Notes: generated by a model not told the origin, from the sequence alone. DNA of 64,000 nt from Acidobacteriota bacterium (GCA_016716905.1 JADJUS010000022.1:1-64000), one strand, 5' to 3'; shown: positions 25,978 through 34,617, counted from the first letter of the stretch. Made by a program: numbers and translations.

Positions 25978-27192
25978 TCATGGCGTCATCGCGGGGCTGC
26001 GACGAATCTCAATGCGATCGACCGAGCCCAACGATGAGGCAAAATGCAGCTTCAGCGCAAATTTGTCCGGACGGCCGGAAATTGGCACCACGCGGTCTGC
26101 AGGTGTGAGCGATGCGACGTCGCCCGACAGGAGCGGCGCGTCGTTCACACTCATCCCCTGGGTCGCGCGCGCCTGAAGGCAGAGCCGGTCATTGACGATC
26201 AGAAGGTCGAAATGGTGACGCGAAATCGCCATCGTTGCCGGTTCATCAACGGCCCCCTGACGATCGTAGGCACGCAGGCAAAGGTCGTTCGCGATCGCCG
26301 TCGCGTCGGCAGCACCCGTCCGTGAGTTGCGGCCGCACGCCAGCCGGCCTGTCCGCGTCGCGGTCATGGGTGTGCCGGGCGCGTCCTCCGCGCGAAAGCC
26401 ATTAAACGTGAATTCGACGTGGCGCGGCACGCGCACACCAAGTTCCCGGTATCCCCGGATGCCGTTCGCGAGTTCCCACTTCTCCGCGCGTTGCAGATCA
26501 AGGGGGGTACGCGCGCGCTCGGCGACCGCCGCCGGCGACGCGCCTTCTTCGGGACCACTCTTGTAGAGCAGTGCCTTGTCGCCGCTGATCGCGTGTCCGC
26601 CCTCGCTGATGGTCGCGTTGTCGCCGCTGACCACGTCGCCGCCGCTGGCCAGGCCGTGGATCGTGCCGCCGCTGATATTGATGGTGGTCTGATGCGCGTC
26701 CTCGCTCGACACGGTCAATGTGACCGCCGACGAAAAGGCGTACTCCTCTTCGAGGCCTTTGTAGCGCGATGCGATCACCATGATCATCGACAGGGTCTGG
26801 GTGCCGCCCTCGATGAGTGGCGGGGCATCCAGCGTGAATCGGCGCTCGGTTCCCGCGTCGAGGTGTTCCCAGGTCAACGCGACCGGCTCCTGCGAACGGC
26901 CGTCGCCTTTCACCATGTGTTTGACCCAAATCGGCCGCGCGGCGGACGACGCGTTGCGCAGGATGAGTGGCACGGACACGCGCTCGCCCTTTTTCGCCCG
27001 CACTCCCGCGCCGGCGTCAATCATCAAACGGGGGCTCACGCACGCTGCACACTCCCCGTTCGGAGTCACCAGTCCCTTGCACTCGCTGAACGCCATGCAG
27101 CGCAGCAATGCATGCCCGCACTCGTTGCAGAACGCGCGACTGCTGGCGGCGGCAGCCGTCGCGCAGCACCCTTGGTACGGACGCCACTCCAT
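25978..27192 (-). CDS. FHA-domain protein with N-terminal cysteine cluster
   Basis: A 404-residue protein. The first ~52 residues hold eight or nine cysteines (RAFCNECGHALL, FSECKGLV, GECAACV), consistent with one or two zinc ribbons, one irregular. The middle (about 55-165) is beta-rich and Ig-like (GERVSVPLILRNASSAARPI), and a Gly/Ser/Ile repeat (TINISGGTIHGLASGGDVVS) follows. Residues ~283-395 fit a forkhead-associated domain: GRNSRTG, ISRHHFDLLI, GMSVNDAPLL and LTPADRVVPISG, with the Gly-Arg, Ser-x2-His and Asn positions that bind phosphothreonine. FHA proteins are the usual readers of Ser/Thr kinase signals (family knowledge). It starts four bases after the SPFH gene and precedes the kinase gene. 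Confidence 0.8.
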   Translation of the reverse strand: MEWRPYQGCCATAAAASSRAFCNECGHALLRCMAFSECKGLVTPNGECAACVSPRLMIDAGAGVRAKKGERVSVPLILRNASSAARPIWVKHMVKGDGRSQEPVALTWEHLDAGTERRFTLDAPPLIEGGTQTLSMIMVIASRYKGLEEEYAFSSAVTLTVSSEDAHQTTINISGGTIHGLASGGDVVSGDNATISEGGHAISGDKALLYKSGPEEGASPAAVAERARTPLDLQRAEKWELANGIRGYRELGVRVPRHVEFTFNGFRAEDAPGTPMTATRTGRLACGRNSRTGAADATAIANDLCLRAYDRQGAVDEPATMAISRHHFDLLIVNDRLCLQARATQGMSVNDAPLLSGDVASLTPADRVVPISGRPDKFALKLHFASSLGSVDRIEIRRSPAMTP

Positions 27193-27196
27193 CGCG

Positions 27197-28858
27197 CTAC
27201 TGTCGCATCTGACGGCCGCAATTTTCGCAGAAGCGATCGGTAATCGGAACGGCGGTGTGGCAGTTTGGACACTCAGTCAGTCCGGTTCCGCCGACGATAG
27301 GCACAACGCCCATTCCACCCATGCCGGCACCTGCGGCCGCCATACCGACACCCTGCGCCACCCCGGTCGCCCCCTGCATGCCGGAATCAAACAGATGACG
27401 GGCCTGTGCCTCCGACGACACCTTGGCCTCATTCGCCTGCTGAACCATTTCTCGCATCAGCGCGATGCGGTCCACGCCCTCGGCCGCCCGGGCTTTCGCC
27501 TGTTCGACCATCACGTTCGCCACCTCAGGCGAGAATCCCGCCTGAATGGCGATGATCTGCTCCGGCGTCGCATTGCCCAGCGCCTTGATTCTGGCCAGCA
27601 ACGTCTCGCTTTCCAGCCGGGCTGCGTCCATCGCCCGCCGGTGCTCTGCATCGCCGCCCTTGATGGTGATGTCGGTTTCGCGATCCTTGCCGTCAAGATC
27701 GACGTCCTGCAGGTCGCGGAGAGTCTTGATCCGGTCCGCCTGCTCCTCGCGATCGAACTGAAGCTTCAAGCGCCCCAGCGCCAACCCCTGCTGGCCGTCA
27801 GCCAGCTGCCCTTCACGCTGGACCGCGAGAATGTCCTGATCGATACGGACGATGGCCAACTGGTGCTGTTTTTCGCGCGTCGCCAGATCCATCTCGACGT
27901 CGCGACGTTGGCCGCCCGTGCGCGCCATCTCGATCAGGTGCCGCTCGGCCTCGAGCTGCGCCTGCAACCCATCGAGCCGCTGTGTGCGGTTGAGGTCGAG
28001 TTCGTGTTTGAGCGCCGCCATCTGCTGCACGCGGATGCCGGTTTCGCGCGCATCGATGAAACCCAGCTCGTTCGCCAGAATGAACCGGCGGAGCTCGTCT
28101 TCGCTGGCCGCCTTGACCTTCTCGACGTCGAGATCGGTTTTCAGGCTGATGATGGTCGATTCAGCGTCACGCGCGACTTCGCGGGTAAGGATCTGGAATT
28201 CGCGTTCAAGCGCTTCTTGTTCACGCTCGAGCTGCCGCTTGACGACAAGCGCCTGCTCTTCCTCATTGAGCGCCCAGGTCACCGAGACCACGCGCGCCAG
28301 GAGGCCCAGATCGCCGGCGATGCGCTCCACTTCCTTCATGGCATCGGCTTGAACCTTGTCCTGCAGGCCGATGTTGCCGCGGAGTTCAAGCGCGTCCACC
28401 TGCCTGATCGTCGCGCTCAAGACACGTTCACCAATGTGGGGCGACAAGCGGCTGAGGATGCTCGTCTTGGTGACCGCGGAGTGCTCCTTCATCAGCCCGA
28501 GGATCCCGGCCGGTCGTTCGGGATTGACCTGCAGTTCGATGGTGAACTCGCCGGCCACCGGTACGTTGTCCTTGGTCAGCGCCGTGGCCGGCACCGTCAG
28601 CTGGAACGGCTTCAGGTCCGCAATCAGCATCCGCAGCGCGTGCTTGCCGCCGATCGCGTCCTTGAGGGAGCGCCAGACGCCTCCAATTGAAAAATGTCCG
28701 CCCGGCGCCGCCTGGGCGATCTGCCCGTCGCGAATCAGCATCGCCATCAGGTCCGGACCGACAGCCAGCCGCTGCTCGATCACGCCCTGGAATTTGTCGA
28801 GGGAGATGTACTCCCCCAGCAGGTTGTCGTCGCTAAGTCTGATCTGAGTCGTCGCCAT
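27197..28858 (-). CDS. SPFH/band-7-like protein with coiled coil and C-terminal zinc ribbon
   Basis: A 553-residue protein. Residues ~1-215 resemble the SPFH fold found in virion-core/YdjI-like proteins (PFQLTVPATALTKDNVPVAG, LRGNIGLQDKVQADAMKEVE). A long charged coiled coil spans ~215-420 (EEEQALVVKRQLEREQEALE). A glycine/alanine-rich hinge leads to a terminal zinc ribbon, CPNC-x10-CENC, with the same ten-residue spacing as the kinase and protease ribbons. SPFH proteins oligomerise into membrane-linked rings or sheets, so this is the likely scaffold of the operon. No membrane helix of its own is evident. Confidence 0.87.
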   Translation of the reverse strand: MATTQIRLSDDNLLGEYISLDKFQGVIEQRLAVGPDLMAMLIRDGQIAQAAPGGHFSIGGVWRSLKDAIGGKHALRMLIADLKPFQLTVPATALTKDNVPVAGEFTIELQVNPERPAGILGLMKEHSAVTKTSILSRLSPHIGERVLSATIRQVDALELRGNIGLQDKVQADAMKEVERIAGDLGLLARVVSVTWALNEEEQALVVKRQLEREQEALEREFQILTREVARDAESTIISLKTDLDVEKVKAASEDELRRFILANELGFIDARETGIRVQQMAALKHELDLNRTQRLDGLQAQLEAERHLIEMARTGGQRRDVEMDLATREKQHQLAIVRIDQDILAVQREGQLADGQQGLALGRLKLQFDREEQADRIKTLRDLQDVDLDGKDRETDITIKGGDAEHRRAMDAARLESETLLARIKALGNATPEQIIAIQAGFSPEVANVMVEQAKARAAEGVDRIALMREMVQQANEAKVSSEAQARHLFDSGMQGATGVAQGVGMAAAGAGMGGMGVVPIVGGTGLTECPNCHTAVPITDRFCENCGRQMRQ

Positions 28859-28870
28859 TCATCGTCTCCG

Positions 28871-29410
28871 TTATCGCTTTGCGGTTGCCTGGGCTTTCCG
28901 CCACTTCTTCGACCCTTCGGCGAAGACGATGACGTTGGCGGCGATGACGATAAGAGCCACCACGGTGCCGGCCATGTGCTCACTGACGAGCTGGCTGAGC
29001 GCTTCCCAATTGGACAGTCTTTCAACTCCCTGTTGCAGGGCACCGATGCTGTTCAGAGTGCCAACGATCAGGGTGATCAGGGCCAGAACCGCCGTCGTCA
29101 TTGCGGCAAAACGTGACCAGAGGCTGGCAGTCTCCACAGCGCTCGTGGGGCCCTCCCCCTGCAGGACCTTGTCGTAGGCCTCGCCACGCTCGATCGCCTG
29201 CCGCCGCTTGTCCTTGTCGACGGTCAGGAAGTCTGGCTTGATGTGCTGCGAGCGGCTCGATTCGGCCCGCGTCAGGTTGTACGCGCGGCGATGAAAATAC
29301 GCGATCGTCCCAGTGACCGCCCACAACGCGGTGAACGAAAACAGGCCCCATGAGAGGAGGCGCAGGACGGTATCGATAGTCTCTGGATTTGTCGCATCAC
29401 TCGTTTGCAT
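28871..29410 (-). CDS. three-helix membrane protein, first gene of the zinc-ribbon operon
   Basis: A 179-residue protein with a first helix (LLSWGLFSFTALWAVTGTIA), a cytoplasmic loop with basic and acidic residues (DFLTVDKDKRRQAIERGEAY), and two more helices (FAAMTTAVLALITLIVGTLN and GTVVALIVIAANVIVFAEGS). I do not recognise a family. The ATG at 29410 is preferred to an upstream start because it begins the natural MQTSDATNPETID lead. It is 12 bases from the SPFH gene and probably anchors the complex to the membrane. A promoter lies about 65 bases upstream. Confidence 0.75.
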   Translation of the reverse strand: MQTSDATNPETIDTVLRLLSWGLFSFTALWAVTGTIAYFHRRAYNLTRAESSRSQHIKPDFLTVDKDKRRQAIERGEAYDKVLQGEGPTSAVETASLWSRFAAMTTAVLALITLIVGTLNSIGALQQGVERLSNWEALSQLVSEHMAGTVVALIVIAANVIVFAEGSKKWRKAQATAKR

Positions 29411-29475
29411 GCTTCGTCCGATATTCACGCAGCCGGCCGGGGCGTCCGGGGTGGGCCCACGCGGCTAGGATGTGC

Positions 29476-29503
29476 ATAATACTGACAAACCCGCGTGCGC
29501 CAA
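29476..29503 (-). promoter_or_regulatory. putative promoter of the zinc-ribbon operon
   Basis: On the minus strand TTGGCG (29503-29498) and TATTAT (29481-29476) are 16 bases apart, giving a leader of about 60 bases to the ATG at 29410. The -35 is imperfect. It overlaps the start of the divergent secreted-protein gene. Confidence 0.4.
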
Positions 29504-30271
29504 AGTCAATTTGTGTCACTCATCGCTGTCTTCGTCATCTTTGTCTGCCTGCCCGTCGGCGCGGCCAGGGAATTCGAGGACACACACATCGAGTTCCGGA
29601 TGACCGAAGGATCGTTCGGACTCACCTCCATCCTGCTCGCGGGATCGCGGATGCGCACCGATGTGGGTGCCGAGAGCCTCATCGTGGAGTCCACGTCCAG
29701 GACGGTTGTGATGCTGAATCATCAGCGCAAGACGTTCTCCCGGATCACGGAGGCCAATCGCGAGGCCTTCTTCAAGGCGATCGCCGGGATGATGGCCGAG
29801 TTCAGGAAGTCGTTTGAGGACCTTTCGCCTGCAGAACGAGCAGCACTGCTGGCCCGCCAGCCGGAACTGACCCCACTCATCGACGGCGGAGCCACGACCG
29901 TCGAACCGGGCGGCGTCAGCACCGTCGCCGGCCGCACGTGCACGGTGCACCGATTCACGTTGAACAAGGTTCCGTCGGGTGAAGCGTGTGTGGTGACCGC
30001 CGAGAGCCTTTCGCTCCCCGAGAAGGACGCGGCCAGTTTCAAGGCGGCGCTGGCGGTGCTCTCGGGCTTTACCACCCAACTCCAGAAGCTGCTGCCGCCG
30101 GCGCCGTCGAACGCGAGCGTCCTGTCCGAGTCCAGCGTTCCTCTGCGTCAGACGACAATCGCGCTTGGAGTGCGGCACACCTCTGAGTTCGTCGGGGTGT
30201 CTCACGGCGCGATCTCGATGGATGTCTTCTCGATTCCCGCCGGCTACACGGAGGCCACTCCGGGAGGATGA
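29495..30271 (+). CDS. secreted protein of unknown function
   Basis: A 258-residue product with a clear signal peptide (MRQSQFVSLIAVFVIFVCLP, cleavage after VGAA). The mature part is beta-rich (THIEFRMTEGSFGLTSILLA, RTVVMLNHQRKTFSRITEAN) and resembles the layout of DUF4412-type proteins that report on iron- or stress-related envelope functions, but I cannot assign it firmly. The start is GTG at 29495. Its last codons overlap the ATG of the next gene (ATGA), so the two are coupled. Confidence 0.75.
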   Translation: MRQSQFVSLIAVFVIFVCLPVGAAREFEDTHIEFRMTEGSFGLTSILLAGSRMRTDVGAESLIVESTSRTVVMLNHQRKTFSRITEANREAFFKAIAGMMAEFRKSFEDLSPAERAALLARQPELTPLIDGGATTVEPGGVSTVAGRTCTVHRFTLNKVPSGEACVVTAESLSLPEKDAASFKAALAVLSGFTTQLQKLLPPAPSNASVLSESSVPLRQTTIALGVRHTSEFVGVSHGAISMDVFSIPAGYTEATPGG

Positions 30272-31041
30272 GGTTCGGCCCCCTGCTCATCCTCGTCGGC
30301 ATTGTCGCCCTGGCCCAGCACGAGTATCGGCTCGAGCGGGCGGACACCCTGGCCGTCGTCTACGTGTTCTGCACCGCTGCGGGACTGGCACTCAGCTTCC
30401 GGCGGTACAGCGTCCTGAGGTGGCTCGCCGCCAGCTTGCCGTTCTGGAGCCTGGCCAACGCCGCAGGGTGGTCGATGTTTCTCGCGCTGGTCCTGTCGAT
30501 CGGAAGCATCGCGGTGCTCGCCGTCGGCCCAACACTTCCGGGACGCCGAAACCGGCGCGACGTTAAGCCCCTTCCCCACCTGGCCCTCGGTCCCGTCGCG
30601 GTGATCCGGCCGGCGGCCTATTCGGGTGGACGGCGAAGCCGGGGCGTCGGAATCGCAGCGTGGGTCTTTGCAGGGCTGATGGTAGTCTTCGCCGGCCTGG
30701 CGGTGTTCACGGCCTCACGCGACGTTGCCGCGGCGCTGGCCATCTCGAGCGCGATCATTGCGGGCACACTCGTCTTCAGCAACTGGTTCGCCGACCGCGT
30801 CAGGCTTCGCATCGACGAACGCGGGCTGCACTCCCGCGCGCTGTTCCGGGAACAGACGATCCCCTGGCCTGAGGTGGCTGGCCTGACGGTCAGGCACGTG
30901 TACCTGCCCGCCTACGGAATGCGGCTGAGGTACTTTGTCGTGTTCTCCCCGTCGCGGGAGTTTGCGTTTCTCGGCACGATGCACGGCGCGGAGGAACTGA
31001 AGGCATCGATTGAAACGGCGGTTGGGCTGAAATGGCCGTAA
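30268..31041 (+). CDS. membrane protein with a C-terminal PH-like domain
   Basis: A 257-residue protein: four or five N-terminal hydrophobic segments (LLILVGIVALAQ, LAVVYVFCTAAGLALSF, MFLALVLSIGSIAVLAVG), a second pair near 125-170 (GLMVVFAGLAVFTA, ALAISSAIIAGTLVFSNWF), and a soluble end (RIDERGLHSRALFREQTIPW, EVAGLTV, FAFLGTMHGAEELKASIE) like the PH-type domains of bacterial membrane proteins. The ATG overlaps the stop of the secreted protein gene. Function unknown. It converges on the lipoprotein gene with 15 bases between. Confidence 0.72.
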   Translation: MRFGPLLILVGIVALAQHEYRLERADTLAVVYVFCTAAGLALSFRRYSVLRWLAASLPFWSLANAAGWSMFLALVLSIGSIAVLAVGPTLPGRRNRRDVKPLPHLALGPVAVIRPAAYSGGRRSRGVGIAAWVFAGLMVVFAGLAVFTASRDVAAALAISSAIIAGTLVFSNWFADRVRLRIDERGLHSRALFREQTIPWPEVAGLTVRHVYLPAYGMRLRYFVVFSPSREFAFLGTMHGAEELKASIETAVGLKWP

Positions 31042-31056
31042 CCAGAGCGCCTCTCT

Positions 31057-32307
31057 TTACGTCCCGCCCGGCCGTTCGCGCTTCATTTCGGTCCAGCGCT
31101 GATCCTGAAACACGCTGCTGGGATCAAACGTGGGAGAGTTGCTGAGAATGTAGCTGCCGTTGCCGCGGCTCCACGCCTGACCGTAGCCGCTGCTGAGTTC
31201 GACGGGACCGCTCGAGTCGCGCCAGGTCTCGACCTCGCGAATCGTCTGGACGAAGGCCTTCTGTTGCCGGTCCTGGGAGTCCTGCCGGAGTTCCCACGAT
31301 CGCATCTGCCGATCCTGAGCCTCACTTTGTGCTTGTGCGTAGGACGCGGCCTGCTCACCCTGCAGCCGCAGTCTATCCATGCGGCCCGCGTGCTCGATAT
31401 TGCCCAACTGCGTCATGAAATTGGTCTTCACCTGTTGCCACACGGGGTTCTGCCGGTAGCTGGATTGAATGGTGTGAAACAGTTTCGCGCCTTCGTCGCG
31501 GCGCGCGGCGGGAAAGCGCAAGAGCACATGATAGAGGACGCTCGTCGTCCAGTCCGACGAGGCGCCACCTGTCACCATGTTGGGCTTGCGAGTGAAGCGT
31601 TGGCTGACGCCGACTTCCATGACACCTTCGTCGCCATTGGGCCACGTGACCTTGCCAGTCACATACGAGGTCTGCTGCTGCATCTGGTTGCCGTACTGAG
31701 CTGCGACCTGGTTCGCCTGGGCGTCAAGCCTCCGCGCGAACGCCACCTTGGGCTCATCGACCGTGATGTCGGATGCCGTGGCCTGCAAATCACGCTGGGC
31801 ATAACCCTTCATGTAGCGCTCGGCGTCAAACGTCGTGCTCAACTCGCAGCCGCCGGACTGTGCGCCAGCCTGGTAGATCTGCATCATCGACTGGTCGTCT
31901 GAGTACAGGAAAGACCGCGACGGCATGATCTGGTAGCGGAACGTCCCGTCCGCCGACGTCGCGGTGACTTCGTTACTGGCGCCGTCGGCCCGGCAGCCGT
32001 TGACCAGGTTGACCCACTTCACGCCACCTTGAATCGTCCAGCCGCGCGGAAACAGCATGCTGAACGCCTCGACGGGTCGATCGAAGCCTGCTTCGTCGAG
32101 GAAGAGGCGCCGCTCGAGGACGAGGTAGTCTTTGCCTTCGACGAAGTTCGAGGCCGCCGCTTGACTGGGAGCCGGCGCGGCCGCGCCAGGCGCCGCAGGC
32201 GCGCCGGACGCCGCGGGCGCACCCGCGGTGGAAGCGACGTCAGTGCCGCCGCCACAGGCCACGGACATGCAGATGAGTGACAGGAACGCGGCAAGTTGGG
32301 GACGCAT
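31057..32307 (-). CDS. lipoprotein of unknown function
   Basis: A 416-residue protein with a lipoprotein signal (MRPQLAAFLSLICMSVAC, lipid attachment at Cys18), an Ala/Pro-rich spacer (GAPAAPGAAAPAPSQ) and a long globular part (KDYLVLERRLFLDEAGFDRP, EAFSMLFPRGWTIQGGVKWV, VLLRFPAARRDEGAKLFHTI). A Gln-rich coiled stretch (MDRLRLQGEQAASYAQAQSE) precedes the tail. It should sit on a membrane facing the periplasm. I know no family for it. It forms a same-strand group with two other exported proteins upstream. Confidence 0.75.
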   Translation of the reverse strand: MRPQLAAFLSLICMSVACGGGTDVASTAGAPAASGAPAAPGAAAPAPSQAAASNFVEGKDYLVLERRLFLDEAGFDRPVEAFSMLFPRGWTIQGGVKWVNLVNGCRADGASNEVTATSADGTFRYQIMPSRSFLYSDDQSMMQIYQAGAQSGGCELSTTFDAERYMKGYAQRDLQATASDITVDEPKVAFARRLDAQANQVAAQYGNQMQQQTSYVTGKVTWPNGDEGVMEVGVSQRFTRKPNMVTGGASSDWTTSVLYHVLLRFPAARRDEGAKLFHTIQSSYRQNPVWQQVKTNFMTQLGNIEHAGRMDRLRLQGEQAASYAQAQSEAQDRQMRSWELRQDSQDRQQKAFVQTIREVETWRDSSGPVELSSGYGQAWSRGNGSYILSNSPTFDPSSVFQDQRWTEMKRERPGGT

Positions 32308-32385
32308 GGCAGCGGATTATAAAACAGCCCGCCTTCGCCAGGCAGTCGCTTCGCTTCTGGCTACGGCGGGGCAAGCTCTTCGGAG

Positions 32386-32405
32386 GCCGGGTCTTCAGAC
32401 CCGGC
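32386..32405. repeat. perfect hairpin between two lipoprotein genes
   Basis: GCCGGGTC, loop TTCA, GACCCGGC: an eight-pair stem with a four-base loop. It lies eight bases after the stop of the 227-residue lipoprotein gene. There is no T-run, so it is not a classical intrinsic terminator; it may be a small repeat or an mRNA-stabilising hairpin. Confidence 0.5.
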
Positions 32406-32412
32406 GAGGGCG

Positions 32413-33096
32413 CTACTTCAGTCCCGCGTTATCTACGACCCAGCCGCCGTCCGAGCGGCGGAGGCGTGCGACGGCCTCCTTCGGCGCCGGAGGCATGTAG
32501 CCGACCACCTCGGCCATCTTCGTCGGCTTCCACGCCCAGGTGTATTTCACAGCCACGGTCCCGCCGCGCTCGGTCCGGACGTCGGTCACCTCCAGCACCT
32601 CACGCGTGGCGACTTCGACGGGCGTGTCAAACTGGACGCCCGCGGCCGTGGCTTTCGGCGTCAGCGTGGTGCGCACCATCGCGAGTCGCACCTGACGGCT
32701 CGTCAAGCCGTTCTGTTTGGACTGTGCGTGCACCGCGTCACACGACGGATCCGGCGAGCGCCCGTCTGGGTCGAACCGAAACTCCTTGAGCTCGATGCGG
32801 ACGACGCCGGCATTCACCGCGTCGTACAGAGGCCCCTTGTCTCTCAGGTTCTGAAACGTCTCCACGAAGTCCGGCTGGCCCATGGTCTCGAAGGAAAAAT
32901 CCGGATTCGCCGTCATGCAGTACGTTGACGCCGGCAGAGTCCTGGTGAGCTTCGAGGCGAACGTCGGATCGGGGGCCGCGGACAACGCCGCGGCCGCTTC
33001 TGGTTTCGTCGGGAGGTTCGCGCCGCACGCGACGATAGTCAGCGGGACCAGCGACGTCGCGGCGAGCATGAAGAGCGGTGAGTGTCGACGTGTCAT
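32413..33096 (-). CDS. lipoprotein of unknown function
   Basis: A 227-residue protein with a lipoprotein signal peptide (MTRRHSPLFMLAATSLVPLT, then IVAC with Cys24 as the lipid site). The mature part contains two cysteines (STYCMTANPDF and PDPSCDAV) and a beta-rich C-terminal half (VEVATREVLEVTDVRTERGG, AVKYTWAWKPTKMAEVVGYM, ARLRRSDGGWVVDNAGLK). The end resembles small NTF2- or DUF-type lipoproteins in layout, without a firm match. It starts 11 bases after the stop of the coiled-coil secreted protein and is probably co-transcribed with it. Confidence 0.75.
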   Translation of the reverse strand: MTRRHSPLFMLAATSLVPLTIVACGANLPTKPEAAAALSAAPDPTFASKLTRTLPASTYCMTANPDFSFETMGQPDFVETFQNLRDKGPLYDAVNAGVVRIELKEFRFDPDGRSPDPSCDAVHAQSKQNGLTSRQVRLAMVRTTLTPKATAAGVQFDTPVEVATREVLEVTDVRTERGGTVAVKYTWAWKPTKMAEVVGYMPPAPKEAVARLRRSDGGWVVDNAGLK

Positions 33097-33107
33097 GGTC
33101 GGATGGC

Positions 33108-34016
33108 TCAGCGGGAGGCGACGGTGAAGCGGATCATGACGTCCTCAACGAAGTCCGCCGTGATGCGTGAATCGCCACGAGTGAAGACAAGAGTGACCAC
33201 GCGCAGCGTGCCTTCGCGCCGCTCGGACACGGACTCCGGCCGGCCGAACTGTCGCTCGGCATCGGCGCGCAGCATGCCCTTGCGCGGCAAGCCGTCGCCT
33301 CCGCGCGCGCCACTGGAGTCGTCCGGGCGAGCCGCGGTGACGCCGCCCTGAGGCGCCGGCGAAAAATCCACGAATTCTGCGAGCGCGGACATGATGTCAT
33401 TCGGATTCAGCGTCGCGGGGACGTTGGCGGCAAACCGCACGTTGAAGCGCGACCCGCCCTGAAGGCGTCGTTCAGCCACCTGCGTCCGCTTGCGTTCCTC
33501 CGCGAATGACCGGTCGACGGCGATGCGGCGATTCTCGCGCTCCCGGGCATTGCGGACGTCGTCGAGCTCGCGCTGGAGTTCGCGCTTTCTTGCGGCGTCG
33601 GTCTCCCGTTTGACCGCCGCTTCCAGATCCTTCTCGCGGTTGGTCTTCTGCACATCCGGCATGTTCACGGACAGGCTCGTGTCGTCGCCGAATGTGCCGT
33701 ACCCTCCGCCGTCCAACTGGAACTCGACCATGTCCTTCTTGACCTTGATGGTCGTGATCGTGGCCGTCTCCCCGCTACGGATCGACGTGCCGAATCGCCG
33801 CAGGCGATCGCCATACTGTTTGGCATCAAAAGGACGGTCCACCCGGATGTCCACGCCCTCGGACGCTCCGGGCATATCGATGCGCAGGGTGACACGCTTG
33901 CCTTCGAAGTGCCGCTTGATTTCTGCTTCGTTGGGACCTTGCGCCTCGGCGCGCGGAGCCGCCAGCGCGATTCCAAGCAGGACGGCGATAACCAGAGAAC
34001 CGGGTCGAAAAGTCAT
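33108..34016 (-). CDS. secreted coiled-coil protein of unknown function
   Basis: A 302-residue protein with a signal peptide (MTFRPGSLVIAVLLGIALAA, cleavage near AEAQ). The first mature domain (VTLRIDMPGASEGVDIRVDR, SIRSGETATITTIKVKKDMV, FQLDGGGYGTFGDD) is beta-rich. A highly charged helix follows (KTNREKDLEAAVKRETDAAR and onward, about 60 residues), then a C-terminal domain (RFNVRFAANVPATLNPNDIM, LVFTRGDSRITADFVEDVMI). No family recognised. It heads a run of exported-protein genes on this strand. Confidence 0.75.
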   Translation of the reverse strand: MTFRPGSLVIAVLLGIALAAPRAEAQGPNEAEIKRHFEGKRVTLRIDMPGASEGVDIRVDRPFDAKQYGDRLRRFGTSIRSGETATITTIKVKKDMVEFQLDGGGYGTFGDDTSLSVNMPDVQKTNREKDLEAAVKRETDAARKRELQRELDDVRNARERENRRIAVDRSFAEERKRTQVAERRLQGGSRFNVRFAANVPATLNPNDIMSALAEFVDFSPAPQGGVTAARPDDSSGARGGDGLPRKGMLRADAERQFGRPESVSERREGTLRVVTLVFTRGDSRITADFVEDVMIRFTVASR

Positions 34017-34025
34017 CGGCGGATG

Positions 34026-34205
34026 TTATCGCACGCGGACGCCGCTCACGCCGTCCATCAGCCACAGATTGGTCGTCGTCCTGGCCGTCGCGAAGGTGAG
34101 GCTCTTGCGGTCAGGCGTCCATGACAGGCGGAGCGATGGATTAAACAGCGCTGCAGGCAAACACTCGCGCGGGTAAAGCCAGACCACTCGGCTATCGCTC
34201 TCCAT
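34026..34205 (-). pseudogene. C-terminal scrap of a TolB/WD40-like propeller protein
   Basis: The minus strand reads FNPSLRLSWTPDRKSLTFAT and then TTTNLWLMDGVSGVR before a stop at 34026. SWTPDxKSLTF and NLWLMDG are typical of the last blades of PD40/TolB-like propeller domains. Only about 45 residues remain and no N-terminal part exists, so it is a leftover. It overlaps the end of the EF-hand gene. Confidence 0.45.
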
Positions 34206-34617
34206 ACCCGTCACGATAGCTGCGCCGGAAGGCTTCCCGATAGCCCGCCTGGTACTCGGGCCGCGGGCCAAAACGGGCCTCGTAGCCTGAGTCGGATTGT
34301 TCGAGCTCGCGCTGACCTTCGAGGTCCCAGGCGCCGGCCTGTTTGTCCTCGCGTCCGGCCTGGCGGCCTTCGATGAGCCCGCGCTCGTGGCCGGCCTTGA
34401 ACGCGGCGCTCCTCACCGGCTGCGACGCCGCGCCATTAAACTCCTCGCGCGTGAGGCGGCCGTTGCGGTCGAGATCCCGCGCGTCGAAACTCGCGCGTGA
34501 CCAGTGCCATTCATCAGACGTGATGACACGGTCGCGGTTGTGGTCGAGGCCGGTGAACCCGCGCGCGGTCCAGTCATCGAACCGGCACTCGCGCTCGTCC
34601 GAGTCGAACGCCCGCAT
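34192..34617 (-). CDS. EF-hand protein, possibly N-terminally truncated
   Basis: Two canonical EF-hand calcium loops are visible: DHNRDRVITSDEW and DLDRNGRLTREEF, with Asp at positions 1 and 3 and Glu at 12. A charged, Gly/Arg/Tyr-rich tail follows (GYEARFGPRPEYQAGYREAF). Relatives usually begin with a signal peptide and more EF-hands; here the lead (RAFDSDERECRFDDWTARGF) suggests a lost N-terminal part. The start is unclear: ATG at 34617 is used, while ATGs at 34650 and 34686 are also in frame and the last overlaps the divergent Popeye-like gene. No ribosome site supports any of them. Confidence 0.5.
   Translation of the reverse strand: MRAFDSDERECRFDDWTARGFTGLDHNRDRVITSDEWHWSRASFDARDLDRNGRLTREEFNGAASQPVRSAAFKAGHERGLIEGRQAGREDKQAGAWDLEGQRELEQSDSGYEARFGPRPEYQAGYREAFRRSYRDGYGER

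Noticed and set aside
32386..32405. Intrinsic terminator after the 227-residue lipoprotein gene
   Set aside because: The stem is perfect but lacks a T-run on either strand, so it is listed as a hairpin only.
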